Shown: piece after piece, positions 14,977 through 23,086 of the stretch
Layout of the letters: each line of letters begins with the position of its first letter
How positions within the stretch are numbered: position 1 is the first letter of the stretch
Assembly (NCBI RefSeq): GCF_040654855.1
Contig: NZ_JBFAIU010000077.1
Span: 1 to 26,104, forward strand
DNA: 26,104 nt
From: Asanoa sp040654855
Lineage (GTDB): Bacteria > Actinomycetota > Actinomycetes > Mycobacteriales > Micromonosporaceae
Direction: 5' to 3'
The notes under the pieces: model-generated
Told to the model about the DNA's origin: nothing
Seen by the model: only the letters and a program-made list of their open reading frames with translations
Database searches by the model: none
Made by a program: the position numbers and the translations under genes

Positions 14977-15006
14977 ATACTACGCGGGGGTACGCATCGA
15001 CGCCAA
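14977..15006 (-). promoter_or_regulatory. Candidate promoter of the infA operon
   Basis: On the minus strand TTGGCG (15001-15006) and TAGTAT (14977-14982) are separated by 18 bases. Each matches four of six bases of the major vegetative sigma-factor consensus. Transcription would begin near 14970, giving a leader of about 135 bases before infA. The -35 element lies inside the hairpin that follows the DUF1707 gene. No mapping data are available. Confidence 0.5.
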
Positions 15007-15017
15007 ACCGGCGTCGA
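14997..15017 (-). terminator. Hairpin after the DUF1707 gene
   Basis: TCGACGCC (14997-15004) pairs with GGCGTCGA (15010-15017) around a 5-base loop. It starts 6 bases after the stop codon of the DUF1707 gene. There is no U-tract, so termination would be of the U-less kind proposed for high-GC actinobacteria. It would insulate infA from the map/peptidase transcript. Confidence 0.5.
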
Positions 15018-15022
15018 CCTCG

Positions 15023-15544
15023 TCAGCCATCGTCCTCGTCACGGGCCTGTTTGCGCTGTTGTTCGCGGGCCCGTTCGGCCGACCACTTCTGCGGCTCGCC
15101 GCTGACCAGCCCGCCGATGGTGGATACCAAGAGTACGGCGCCCCACGGGCCCGCGACCCAGGCCGGCCAGAAGTAGAGCCACTCGGCGGTCATCAGGCAG
15201 ATCACCGCCCAGATCGCCACGACGATCCCGATGGTGGCGAAATAGCCGTCCCAGGTGTGTGCCAGCCAGCGGGCGGTCGCGTTCGGGTAGCGCCCGTCGG
15301 GGCCCGGGACCAGGGCGTCGTTGTGCCTGGTGACCATGAGCTGCGAGTCGGCCGTGGGCGCCACGGTGTCCGGGAGGTCGTCGAGGAGCCCGTCGAGATC
15401 GCCGAAGGTCTTCGCCGCGTACGTCTTCTGGACGCGTTCGTCGTATTCCGACAGGTCGAGGCGCCCGAGTTCGAGGGCCGCGCGGAGCTGCTCGGCCACG
15501 TGCTGCCGATCCGCGTCACCCGCCCGCATCTGACGCCGCTCCAT
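15023..15544 (-). CDS. DUF1707 domain protein with two TM helices
   Basis: 173 residues. The N-terminal ~55 residues are a DUF1707 domain: MRAGDADRQHVAEQLRAALE, then GRLDLSEYDERVQKTYAAKT. After a linker come two hydrophobic helices (about 99-117 and 125-147) and a charged tail rich in Arg, Gln and Glu. DUF1707 proteins are common in actinobacteria; their function is not established, though some are linked to envelope or sigma-factor control. A second ATG at 15529 fits the family start better and has GGAG nine bases upstream. It is inserted with an S9 peptidase between map and infA, where most genomes have neither. Confidence 0.87.
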   Translation of the reverse strand: MERRQMRAGDADRQHVAEQLRAALELGRLDLSEYDERVQKTYAAKTFGDLDGLLDDLPDTVAPTADSQLMVTRHNDALVPGPDGRYPNATARWLAHTWDGYFATIGIVVAIWAVICLMTAEWLYFWPAWVAGPWGAVLLVSTIGGLVSGEPQKWSAERAREQQRKQARDEDDG

Positions 15545-15634
15545 CCTTCGAGCATGCCATCGGTCGGCCCGTCAGGTGCGGCCACATGAATGTCCCGGCG
15601 GATTGCGCAAATGCCGAAATTAGGGCGACCTCAG

Positions 15635-17701
15635 CTATCTCCCTGGTCGAAGCGCGTCCCGCAGGAAGTCAACCTCCGCTTCCAGCAACCGGGCGGAGTG
15701 GTCGGCGTCCACCATGTGGCTGCTCGTCGGCAGGGCCAGCACCTGGTGCGGCCGGCCGGCGGCCTGCAGGGCGGCGGACAACTTCAGCGTGTGCGCCGGG
15801 TGCACGTTGTCGTCCAGCAACCCGTGCACCAGGAGCAACGGCCGGCGCAGCAGGGGTGCGTCGGCCAACAGCGAGTCGCGGTCGTACGCCTCCGCGTTCT
15901 CGTCGGGGTGGCCGAGGAACCGCTCCTGCCAGTGGGTGTCGTAGAGGCGCTGGTCCGTGACGGGCGCGCCGGCGACCGCGGCGTGGAAGACGTCGGGGCG
16001 CCGCAGCACGGCCCGCGCCGCCAGGTAGCCGCCGTAGGACCAGCCCCGGATGCCGACCCGGGTCAGATCGAGATCGGGATGCCGCTCGGCGGCCGCGTGC
16101 AGGCCGGTGATCTGGTCCTCCAGCGCGGCGGCACCGAAGTCGAGGTGCACGGTCTTCTCCCAGCGGGGGCCGCGGCCAGGTGTGCCGCGACCGTCCACGA
16201 CCACGACCGCGAAGCCCTGGTCGGCGAACCACTGCGCGGTCAGGTACGCGGACTGGGCGGCGATCACCCGCTGTCCGGCCGGGCCGCCGTACGGGTCGAG
16301 CAGCACGGGCAGCGGGGTGCCGGGCCGGTGGTCCGCCGGCAGCAGCACGACCGTCCGCAGCCGCAGCTCGCCGGCCTCGAAAAGATCCGGCCGCGGCGTC
16401 ACCGGCGCGGTGCGGGCGTGGGAGGCGATCGGGCTCGTCGACCCGTTGCGCGCGACCGTCGCCCGCGTCTCCTGCTCGGTCACCGACCGGCTGACCAGCA
16501 CCGTCGTGCCGCCGGCGCGCAGTCCGTCGTGGACGCCGCCGGGGCCGGTCAGGCACTGTGCGCCCGCCGCGGCGGTCCAGAGCCAGACGTGCCGCTCGGT
16601 CGGGTCGGTCGAGCCTGCGAACAGCACGGCGTCGCCGTCGACGCCCAGCAGGGCCCGCACCTGCAGGCCCGGCGGGGTGACCGGCTCGCCCCCGACCAGC
16701 AGGTGCCGGGTCTCGTCGCGGTCGTCGGTCCAGACCAGCGCGCCCTCCGGCGTGCGGGCCGGGGTGCCGGGCACCAGCTCGACCCAGGCCGGGTCGTGCT
16801 GCTCGTGCTCGACGGCCGTCGCCCCGGTGGCCGGGTCGGCGCGCAGCACGCGGACGATCGTCTGTGCCCTGTTCTGCACCGCGATGGTCAGCCCCGTGCC
16901 GTCCCAGGCGACGCCGCTGAGGTACTCGTACGCCGCGCGGTCCCAGGCGACCTCGACCCGGCCGCCGTCGAGGTCGACGACGTGGAGGGAGACGTCGGCG
17001 TTGGTGGTGCCGGCGCCCGGGTAGCGCAGCGCCACCGGGGCGGCCAGGGGGTCCGCGAGGTTCGCGATGTGCCAGACCTGGACCCGGCTCTCGTCCACCC
17101 GGGCGACCGCGACCCGGCGCCCGTCCGGCGACCACCACCAGCCGCGGGTCCGGTGCATCGACTCGCCCGCGACGTGCTCGGGCAATCCGTAGCCGACCGC
17201 CGGGCCGTCCGGCTCGGCCAGCGTCCGGTGGCCGGTGCCGTCGACGCCGATGAGGTGCAACCCGCCGTCGCGGACGTAGCCGATCAACCGGCCCGACGGG
17301 TCGGGGTGGGGATCGACCACTCCGCCGCCGGTCTCCAGCGTGCGCGCCGCACCGTCGGCCGGCGAGACCACGACCAGCTGCCCGCCGAGGGCCAGGGCGA
17401 CCACCGACTGCGCGCGGTCCGTGGCGAACGCGGTCACGCCACCACCTGTCTGCCGGGTCCGCTCCCGCTGCCGCTGCTCGGCCGGCGGCAGCGCCGACTC
17501 GTCGACGCCGAGGTCGGCCGGGTCGAGCAGCAGGCGCTCGCGGGCCGCTTCGACGTCGTAGGCCCACAGGCACGCGACAGGGTCATCGCCGGCACGGGCG
17601 CGGGTGAACAGCACCTGGCGCCCGTCACCGCTGATCGCGAACCGGCCGGGCAGGCCCAGGGTGAACCCGCGCGTCCGCGCGCGCAGCTCGGGAAAGTCCA
17701 T
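15635..17701 (-). CDS. S9 family peptidase (prolyl oligopeptidase/dipeptidyl peptidase IV type)
   Basis: A 688-residue serine peptidase with an N-terminal beta-propeller (about 30-420; repeats such as WWWSPDGRRVAVARV) and a C-terminal alpha/beta-hydrolase domain. The catalytic triad is visible: Ser555 in GWSYGGYLAA, Asp631 in GLLDDNVHP and His662 in SSHMVD. The GWSYGGY nucleophile elbow and the HWQERFLGHPDEN stretch favour the DPP-IV group. There is no signal peptide, so it is probably cytosolic and may trim peptides with proline at position 2. The ATG at 17701 has weak GGGG upstream; in-frame TTG lies at 17710. It lies 28 bases after map, so it may act with methionine aminopeptidase in peptide turnover (inference). 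Confidence 0.93.
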   Translation of the reverse strand: MDFPELRARTRGFTLGLPGRFAISGDGRQVLFTRARAGDDPVACLWAYDVEAARERLLLDPADLGVDESALPPAEQRQRERTRQTGGGVTAFATDRAQSVVALALGGQLVVVSPADGAARTLETGGGVVDPHPDPSGRLIGYVRDGGLHLIGVDGTGHRTLAEPDGPAVGYGLPEHVAGESMHRTRGWWWSPDGRRVAVARVDESRVQVWHIANLADPLAAPVALRYPGAGTTNADVSLHVVDLDGGRVEVAWDRAAYEYLSGVAWDGTGLTIAVQNRAQTIVRVLRADPATGATAVEHEQHDPAWVELVPGTPARTPEGALVWTDDRDETRHLLVGGEPVTPPGLQVRALLGVDGDAVLFAGSTDPTERHVWLWTAAAGAQCLTGPGGVHDGLRAGGTTVLVSRSVTEQETRATVARNGSTSPIASHARTAPVTPRPDLFEAGELRLRTVVLLPADHRPGTPLPVLLDPYGGPAGQRVIAAQSAYLTAQWFADQGFAVVVVDGRGTPGRGPRWEKTVHLDFGAAALEDQITGLHAAAERHPDLDLTRVGIRGWSYGGYLAARAVLRRPDVFHAAVAGAPVTDQRLYDTHWQERFLGHPDENAEAYDRDSLLADAPLLRRPLLLVHGLLDDNVHPAHTLKLSAALQAAGRPHQVLALPTSSHMVDADHSARLLEAEVDFLRDALRPGR

Positions 17702-17729
17702 GCGCCCCAACCTAGGCGGCGCGGCCGGG

Positions 17730-18587
17730 TCAGGACGAGGCGGACGGCGACGGCGCGGTGGCGCGGGCCGACAGCAGCTCGCCGAGCCGCTCGCGGCCGC
17801 CGTCGGGTGCGGTCAGCACCCAGGCGCCGTCGTCGAGCAGGGCGATCGAGTGCTCGACGTGCGCGGCGACCGAGCTGTCGCGGGAGACCACGGTCCACCC
17901 GTCGTCGAGCTCGACCGTGCGCGGCGAACCCATCGTGATCATCGGCTCGATGGCCAGGCAGAGGCCCGGCGTGAGCTTGATGCCGCGGCCGGGGCGGCCG
18001 TGGTTGAGCACGTGCGGGTCCTGGTGCATCTCGGTGCCGATGCCGTGCCCGCCGTAGCCGTCGACGATGCCGTAGCGGCCGCCGGCCCGGACCGCGGTCT
18101 CGACCGCGTGGCTGATGTCGGTCAGCCGCCCCCGGCCGGAGAGCACGCCACGGGCCGCGGCCGCGATGCCGGCCCACATGGACTCCTCCGCGACCTCGGC
18201 CATCTTCACCAGCGCCGGGTCGGTCTCGCCGACGGGCACGGTGATCGCCGCGTCGCCGTGCCAGCCGTCGAGGACGGCGCCGCAGTCCAGCGAGATCAGA
18301 TCGCCCTCGCGCAGCACCTGCTGCGGCGACGGGATCGCGTGCACGACCTGCTCGTTGACCGAGGAGCAGATCGAGCCGGGGTAGCCGTGGTAGCCCTTGA
18401 AGGACGGCACGCCGCCGGCGTCGCGGATCACGCCTTCGGCGATCGCGTCCAGGTCGGCGGTGGTCACGCCCGGCGCCACGGCGGCCCGCATCGCGGCCAG
18501 GGCGTTGGCCACGACCAGGCCGGCGCGGCGCATCAGGTCGATCTGCTCAGGGGTCTTCAGCTGAATGTTCAGCTGGTGTCGGCGCAT
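17730..18587 (-). CDS. map: Methionine aminopeptidase, type I
   Basis: A 285-residue metallo-aminopeptidase that removes the initiator Met. It shows LKTPEQIDLMRRAGLVVA, the metal ligands in LISLDCGA and GWHGDAAITV, GHGIGTEMHQDPHV, and the Glu-containing CLAIEPMIT and VEHSIAL. There is no N-terminal SH3-binding zinc finger. A C-terminal ~20-residue Ala/Ser tail lies beyond the fold. The ATG at 18587 lacks a strong Shine-Dalgarno sequence; a TTG directly precedes it. It lies downstream of adk as in other bacteria, with a 10-bp hairpin between them. Actinobacteria often encode a second Map elsewhere. Confidence 0.96.
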   Translation of the reverse strand: MRRHQLNIQLKTPEQIDLMRRAGLVVANALAAMRAAVAPGVTTADLDAIAEGVIRDAGGVPSFKGYHGYPGSICSSVNEQVVHAIPSPQQVLREGDLISLDCGAVLDGWHGDAAITVPVGETDPALVKMAEVAEESMWAGIAAAARGVLSGRGRLTDISHAVETAVRAGGRYGIVDGYGGHGIGTEMHQDPHVLNHGRPGRGIKLTPGLCLAIEPMITMGSPRTVELDDGWTVVSRDSSVAAHVEHSIALLDDGAWVLTAPDGGRERLGELLSARATAPSPSASS

Positions 18588-18623
18588 CAATCGAGGCTAC
18601 CTAAGTCTTCCGTGGTCCTCAGC

Positions 18624-18649
18624 CGTGGTGACGCTGCCGCGTCACCACG
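18624..18649 (-). promoter_or_regulatory. 10-bp hairpin between adk and map
   Basis: CGTGGTGACG (18624-18633) pairs perfectly with CGTCACCACG (18640-18649) around a 6-base loop, 13 bases after the adk stop. No U-tract follows on the minus strand. It may attenuate or process the secY-adk-map transcript. Confidence 0.5.
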
Positions 18650-18662
18650 CCTTCCGGTCGTG

Positions 18663-19316
18663 CTACCCGCCGTACGACCGCAATGCGTCGATCGCACGGA
18701 CGGTGACGTCCTCCACGGGCCCGGTCGCGTCGATGCCGACCAGCTTGCCCTGTGCCCCGTAGTAGTCGACCAGCGGCGCGGTCTTCTCGGCGTACTCCAC
18801 CAGGCGCTTGGCGATGGTCTCGGCCTTGTCGTCGTCGCGCTGGAACAGCTCCGAGCCGCACCGGTCGCAGATGCCCTCGCGGGACGGCGCGTCGAACTCG
18901 ACGTGCCAGATCTTGCCGCAGCCGCGGCACGTGCGGCGGCCGGACAGCCGCCGGATCACCTCGTCGTCGTCGACCACGAGCTCCATCACGAGGTCGAGCG
19001 CGGTGCCCAGGTCGGCCAGCAGCTTGTCGAGCGCGGCCGCCTGGGGCGTCGTGCGCGGGAACCCGTCGAGCAGGAAGCCCTCGGCGGCGTCGGGCTCGGC
19101 CAGCCGCTCCCGCACCATGTTGATGGTGACCTCGTCGGGCACCAGCTTGCCGGCGTCCATGTAGCGCTTGGCCTCGACGCCGAGCGGAGTGCCCTGGGAG
19201 ACGTTGGCGCGGAAGATGTCCCCGGTCGAGATCTTGGGCACGGCGAGGTGCGCGGCGATGAATTCGGCCTGCGTCCCCTTTCCCGCACCCGGAGGACCTA
19301 CGAGAACAAGTCGCAC
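18663..19316 (-). CDS. adk: Adenylate kinase with zinc-ribbon LID
   Basis: A 217-residue adenylate kinase (ATP + AMP to 2 ADP). Walker A GPPGAGKG (7-14), the AMP-binding STGD (30-33) and FLLDGFPRT (81-89) are present. The long-form LID (about 122-160) carries four cysteines C130, C133, C150 and C153 that would bind zinc. This is noteworthy because many actinobacteria such as Mycobacterium have a short, metal-free Adk. The GTG start overlaps the secY stop by one base (TAGTG), so translation is probably coupled. Confidence 0.97.
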   Translation of the reverse strand: MRLVLVGPPGAGKGTQAEFIAAHLAVPKISTGDIFRANVSQGTPLGVEAKRYMDAGKLVPDEVTINMVRERLAEPDAAEGFLLDGFPRTTPQAAALDKLLADLGTALDLVMELVVDDDEVIRRLSGRRTCRGCGKIWHVEFDAPSREGICDRCGSELFQRDDDKAETIAKRLVEYAEKTAPLVDYYGAQGKLVGIDATGPVEDVTVRAIDALRSYGG

Positions 19317-20644
19317 TAGCGCAGGAACCCTTCGTAGTTCCGCTGCATGAGCTGGCTCTCGATCTGCTTGACCGTCTCCAGGCCGACGCCAACCATGATC
19401 AGCACGGCCGTGCCGCCGAACGGGAAGTTCATGTACTGCTGACGGTCCAGCCAGATGAAGAAGAAGCTCGGCAGGATCGAGATGACACCCAGGTAGAGCG
19501 CGCCGGGAAGGGTGATCCGGCTCAGGATGTAATCCAGGTACTCAGCGGTCGGCTTGCCCGGCCGGATGCCCGGCACGAACCCGCCGTACTTCTTCATGTT
19601 GTCCGCGACCTCGGTCGGGTTGAACGTGATCGACACGTAGAAGTACGTGAAGAAGATGATCAGCAGGAAGTAGAGCAGGATGTAGACCCAGCTGGTCGGG
19701 TCGACCAGGTTGTTCTGGATCCACGACTGCCACCCGTTGAGGTTGTTGCGGTCGTAGAACTGCAGGAGCAGCGCCGGCAGGTAGAGCAGGGACGACGCGA
19801 AGATGACCGGGATGACGCCGGCCTGGTTGACCTTGAGCGGTATGTAGGTGGACGTGCCGCCGTACATCCGCCGGCCGATCATGCGCTTCGCGTACTGCAC
19901 CGGGATCCGGCGTTGGGCCTGCTCGATGAAGACCACGAAGAAGATGATCAGCAGGACGAGCGCGATCACCAGGAAGAACTTCCACCAGCCCTGGCTGAGC
20001 TTGATCTGCCAGCCCTCGCTGGGGAGGCGGGCCATGATCGAGGTGAAGATCAGGACGGACATGCCGTTGCCGACGCCGCGGTCCGTGATCAGCTCGCCCA
20101 GCCACATCACCACGCCGGTGCCGGCGGTCATCGTCACGACCAGCGAGACCAGGGTGATCCAGTTCGGCAGCTCGGTGTTCGGGACGATCGGGAACTGGTC
20201 GCACATGTTGTTGAACAGCTGCCCGGAGCGGGCCAGTGCGACGAACGCCGAGGCCTGGAGGATGCCGAGGCCCAGCGTCAGGTAGCGGGTGTACTGCGTG
20301 ATCTTCGCCTGGCCGGCCTGACCCTCCTTGCGGAGTTGCTCGAGCCGCGGGATCACAACGGTCAGCAGCTGCAGGATGATCGACGCTGTGATGTAGGGCA
20401 TGATGCCCAGCGCGAAGACCGACAACGACAGCAGCGCGCCGCCGGAGAACAGGTTCAGCAGGTTGAAGACGCCACCCGCGTTGTTCGTCGCCATGAGATC
20501 CATGCACTTCTGCACGTTTCCGTAGGAAACGCCCGGGCTGGGCAGCGTGGCGCCCAGCCGGTAGATCGCGATGATCCCAACTGTGAACAACAGTTTCTTG
20601 CGCAGGTCAGGCGTGCGGAACGCACTGAGAAATGCGGAGAGCAA
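19316..20644 (-). CDS. secY: Preprotein translocase subunit SecY
   Basis: The 442-residue channel subunit of the Sec translocon, with ten TM helices. It begins MLSAFLSAFRTPDLRKKLLF and has the expected periplasmic plug region and cytosolic loops (for example IEQAQRRIPVQYAKRM and the GIRPGKPTAEYL loop). The start is a TTG with a strong GGAGG six bases upstream; no ATG or GTG nearby fits. It heads a secY-adk-map unit and is separated from rplO by 230 bases holding a hairpin, a promoter-like sequence and a leader stem-loop. Confidence 0.98.
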   Translation of the reverse strand: MLSAFLSAFRTPDLRKKLLFTVGIIAIYRLGATLPSPGVSYGNVQKCMDLMATNNAGGVFNLLNLFSGGALLSLSVFALGIMPYITASIILQLLTVVIPRLEQLRKEGQAGQAKITQYTRYLTLGLGILQASAFVALARSGQLFNNMCDQFPIVPNTELPNWITLVSLVVTMTAGTGVVMWLGELITDRGVGNGMSVLIFTSIMARLPSEGWQIKLSQGWWKFFLVIALVLLIIFFVVFIEQAQRRIPVQYAKRMIGRRMYGGTSTYIPLKVNQAGVIPVIFASSLLYLPALLLQFYDRNNLNGWQSWIQNNLVDPTSWVYILLYFLLIIFFTYFYVSITFNPTEVADNMKKYGGFVPGIRPGKPTAEYLDYILSRITLPGALYLGVISILPSFFFIWLDRQQYMNFPFGGTAVLIMVGVGLETVKQIESQLMQRNYEGFLR

Positions 20645-20707
20645 CGTCTTCCTCCTGCGCGGGCGGACCGCCGGGGTCGCGGCGGCCGGGGTGGCTGTCG
20701 GTAGTTG

Positions 20708-20724
20708 CCCGACACCCTGTCGGG
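20708..20724 (-). promoter_or_regulatory. Leader stem-loop upstream of secY
   Basis: CCCGACA (20708-20714) and TGTCGGG (20718-20724) form a 7-bp stem with a 3-base loop. It lies at or just after the transcription start expected from the candidate promoter at 20730-20757, 64 bases before secY. It may stabilise the 5' end or regulate secY. Confidence 0.4.
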
Positions 20725-20729
20725 AACGG

Positions 20730-20757
20730 ACTCTAACTTATCTGGCTCGGATGACGA
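20730..20757 (-). promoter_or_regulatory. Candidate secY promoter
   Basis: On the minus strand TCGTCA (20752-20757) and TAGAGT (20730-20735) are separated by 16 bases, each with four of six consensus matches. The region 20726-20750 is the most AT-rich part of the gap. Together with the hairpin after rplO it suggests secY has its own promoter. Confidence 0.45.
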
Positions 20758-20820
20758 CCAGCCGGCCGCACCCATCCATCAGGAACGATATCCGGCCGGG
20801 TCGTTCCGGATCAACGCCGG

Positions 20821-20867
20821 AGGGGCGCGGCACCCGACGGTCCGTTGACCGTTGGAACCGCGCCCCT
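20821..20867 (-). terminator. Compound hairpin after rplO, probable terminator
   Basis: AGGGGCGCGG (20821-20830) pairs with CCGCGCCCCT (20858-20867), and within the loop ACGGTC (20837-20842) pairs with GACCGT (20847-20852). The outer stem starts 8 bases after the rplO stop. No U-tract follows. It probably ends or attenuates the spc-type transcript before secY. Confidence 0.6.
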
Positions 20868-20874
20868 GCCAGCG

Positions 20875-21318
20875 CTACAGCTCAGTGGTGCTGCCACCAG
20901 CAGCGGCGATCTTCTCCTTGGCCGACGCGCTGAACGCGTGCGCCGAGACTCGGAGAGATACGCCACTCAGGTCGCCGCTGCCGAGCACCTTGACCGGCTG
21001 GCCCTTGCGGACCGCGCCGGCGTCGACGAGCTCGGCCGGGCCGATCTCGCCGCCGTTCGGGAACAGCTCGGCCAGCTTGTCCAGGTTCACGACCTGGAAG
21101 ACGACCTTGTTCTGGTTGCGGAAGCCCTTCATCTTCGGCAGCCGCATGTGGATGGGCATCTGCCCACCCTCGAACGCCGCCGAGATGTTCTTGCGGGCCT
21201 TGGAGCCCTTGGTGCCGCGACCGGCGGTCTTGCCCTTGGAGCCCTCACCGCGACCCACGCGGGTCTTGTCGGTCTTGGCGCCGGGAGCCGGACGCAGGTG
21301 GTGGACCTTGATGGTCAT
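20875..21318 (-). CDS. rplO: 50S ribosomal protein L15
   Basis: L15, 147 residues, a late-assembling large-subunit protein. The N terminus MTIKVHHLRPAPGAKTDKTR leads into the Gly/Lys-rich extended tail (GRGEGSKGKTAGRGTKGSKAR) that penetrates 23S rRNA. The globular domain follows, with FRNQNKVVFQVVNLDKLAELF. Its ATG overlaps the rpmD stop by one base (TAATG). It is the last gene before the hairpin and promoter region upstream of secY. Confidence 0.97.
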   Translation of the reverse strand: MTIKVHHLRPAPGAKTDKTRVGRGEGSKGKTAGRGTKGSKARKNISAAFEGGQMPIHMRLPKMKGFRNQNKVVFQVVNLDKLAELFPNGGEIGPAELVDAGAVRKGQPVKVLGSGDLSGVSLRVSAHAFSASAKEKIAAAGGSTTEL

Positions 21319-21500
21319 TATTCGACCTCCTCGACCTTCACGAGGTGGTTGACCTTGAAGATCATGCCCCGAATCTCGGGCCGGTCTTCCTTGACCACCA
21401 CGTCGTTGATCCGCTTCAGGCCGAGCGACCGCAGCGACTCACGCTGGTTGTGCTTCGACCCGATCCCGGACCGGACCTGGGTGACCTTGAGGCGAGCCAT
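21318..21500 (-). CDS. rpmD: 50S ribosomal protein L30
   Basis: A 60-residue L30 beginning MARLKVTQVRSGIGSKHNQR and continuing SLGLKRINDVVVKEDRPEIRG, the normal bacterial short form. Its ATG overlaps the rpsE stop by one base (TGATG), and its TAA overlaps the rplO ATG by one base. Longer readings in this frame have no ribosomal homology, so the start at 21500 is firm. Confidence 0.97.
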   Translation of the reverse strand: MARLKVTQVRSGIGSKHNQRESLRSLGLKRINDVVVKEDRPEIRGMIFKVNHLVKVEEVE

Positions 21501-22114
21501 CACGCGCTCACCCCAGCCCGACTGGCGAGCATCGCCGCCGGAGCGACGTCCTCGACCGCGAGGCCGCGACGGGTCGCGACCGCCTCGGGCGACTCGAGCG
21601 CCTTCAGGGCCGCCACGGTCGCGTGGACGATATTGATCGGGTTCGACGAGCCGAGGCTCTTGGAGAGCACGTCGTGGATACCCGCGCACTCCAGCACGGC
21701 GCGGACCGGGCCGCCGGCGATGACGCCCGTACCGGCCGAGGCCGGCTTGAGCAGCACCACGCCCGCGGCGTCCTCGCCCTGCACCGGGTGCGGGATCGAC
21801 TGGGCGATCCGCGGCACCTTGAAGAAGTGCTTCTTGGCCTCCTCGACACCCTTGGCGATCGCCGCGGGCACCTCCTTGGCCTTGCCGTACCCGACGCCGA
21901 CCGTGCCGTCGCCGTCGCCGACGATCACCAGGGCGGTGAAGCTGAAGCGCCGACCACCCTTGACGACCTTGGCAACCCGGTTGATCGCGACGACGCGCTC
22001 GAGGTGCGGGGTCTTCTCGACGGGCGCGTTTCCGCGGCCGCCCTCACGGCGGTTGTCGCGGCGACCACCCTCGTTGCCACCGGACCCGCCGCCACGGCGC
22101 TGTTGACCTGGCAT
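21500..22114 (-). CDS. rpsE: 30S ribosomal protein S5
   Basis: S5, 204 residues, involved in decoding accuracy and mRNA unwinding at the entry site. A Gly/Arg/Asn-rich N-terminal extension (about 1-30, MPGQQRRGGGSGGNEGG and onwards) precedes the double-stranded-RNA-binding domain (LERVVAINRVAKVVKGGRRF; VGVGYGKAKEVPAAIAKG) and the C-terminal domain (GTGVIAGGPVRAVLE). The frame is open well upstream into rplR, but the ATG at 22114 has AAGGAAGG-like purines before it and matches the family. It overlaps rpmD by one base. Confidence 0.97.
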   Translation of the reverse strand: MPGQQRRGGGSGGNEGGRRDNRREGGRGNAPVEKTPHLERVVAINRVAKVVKGGRRFSFTALVIVGDGDGTVGVGYGKAKEVPAAIAKGVEEAKKHFFKVPRIAQSIPHPVQGEDAAGVVLLKPASAGTGVIAGGPVRAVLECAGIHDVLSKSLGSSNPINIVHATVAALKALESPEAVATRRGLAVEDVAPAAMLASRAGVSA

Positions 22115-22145
22115 CAGCAGCCTTCCTTTCTCAGATGTGACGGGG

Positions 22146-22535
22146 TCAGAACTCGAGCCCGGCTTCGCGCGCGGCGTCAGCCAGCGCGGCGATGCGACCC
22201 GCGTACTTGCTGCCACCGCGGTCGAAGACGACCTTCGACACGCCGGCGGCCTTGGCCCGCTCGGCGAGGAGCGCGCCGACCTTGCCGGCCAGGGCGCTCT
22301 TGTCGCCGTCGGTGCCTCGGATCGAGGCGTCCATGGTCGACGCCGACGCCAGGGTGTGGCCCTTGGCGTCGTCGACGATCTGGGCGTTGATGTGCCGCAG
22401 CGAGCGGGTGACGACCAGGCGCGGACGCTCGGCCGAACCCACCAGGTGCTTGCGGACCCGGAAGTGCCGACGCGCCCGGCCCACGGCCCGCTTCGCGGCA
22501 ACGCCGCGACGGCGCTTGAGTAGCGTGGCGGTCAC
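22146..22535 (-). CDS. rplR: 50S ribosomal protein L18
   Basis: L18, 129 residues, binds 5S rRNA with L5. The Arg-rich N terminus (LLKRRRGVAAKRAVGRARRH) and core RPRLVVTRSLRHINAQIVDD, then FDRGGSKYAGRIAALADAAREAGLEF, are complete. The GTG start overlaps the rplF stop as GTGA (4 bases), indicating translational coupling. rpsE follows after 31 bases. Confidence 0.97.
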   Translation of the reverse strand: MTATLLKRRRGVAAKRAVGRARRHFRVRKHLVGSAERPRLVVTRSLRHINAQIVDDAKGHTLASASTMDASIRGTDGDKSALAGKVGALLAERAKAAGVSKVVFDRGGSKYAGRIAALADAAREAGLEF

Positions 22536-23071
22536 TTCTTACCTGCCTTTCCGGCCTTACGGCGGATGACCTCGCCCTGGTACTTCACGCCCTTGCCCTT
22601 GTAGGGCTCCGGCGGACGGATCTTCCGGATGTTGGCGGCCACCTCACCGACCTGCTGCTTGTCGATGCCGGCGACGTGGAACAGCGTGGGCCGCTCCACG
22701 GTGAAGGTGATGCCCTCCGGCGCTGGGACCAGGACCGGGTGCGAGAACCCGAGCGCGAACTCGAGGTCCTTGCCCTTCGCGGTGACTCGGTAACCGGTGC
22801 CTGCGATCTCGAGGCTCTTGCGGTAACCGTCGGTCACCCCGACCACCATGTTGGCGACCAGCGTACGCGAGAGGCCGTGCAGCTCCTTGGCCTTGCGCTC
22901 GTCGTTGGGGCGCTTGACCACGAGCTCGTTCTCGGCGCGCTCGATGGTGATCGGCTCGGCCAGCGTGTGGCTGAGCTCACCCTTCGGGCCCTTCACCTTG
23001 ACGGTCTGGCCGTTGATCGTGACATCGACGCCGGTCGGGACCGGGATCGTCTTGCGTCCAATTCGCGACAT
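22532..23071 (-). CDS. rplF: 50S ribosomal protein L6
   Basis: L6, 179 residues, near the factor-binding site of the large subunit. It begins MSRIGRKTIPVPTGVDVTIN and has the two alpha/beta repeats of the family, with the conserved C-terminal RKIRPPEPYKGKGVKYQGE followed by RKAGKAGKK. The ATG is 15 bases after rpsH and its stop overlaps the rplR start. Confidence 0.98.
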   Translation of the reverse strand: MSRIGRKTIPVPTGVDVTINGQTVKVKGPKGELSHTLAEPITIERAENELVVKRPNDERKAKELHGLSRTLVANMVVGVTDGYRKSLEIAGTGYRVTAKGKDLEFALGFSHPVLVPAPEGITFTVERPTLFHVAGIDKQQVGEVAANIRKIRPPEPYKGKGVKYQGEVIRRKAGKAGKK

Positions 23072-23086
23072 TTCAGTTCTCCCCGG

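Noticed and set aside
15590..17938. 782-codon open frame antisense to the S9 peptidase
   Set aside because: It is a GC-driven shadow. The opposite strand has a complete catalytic triad and family-length domains.
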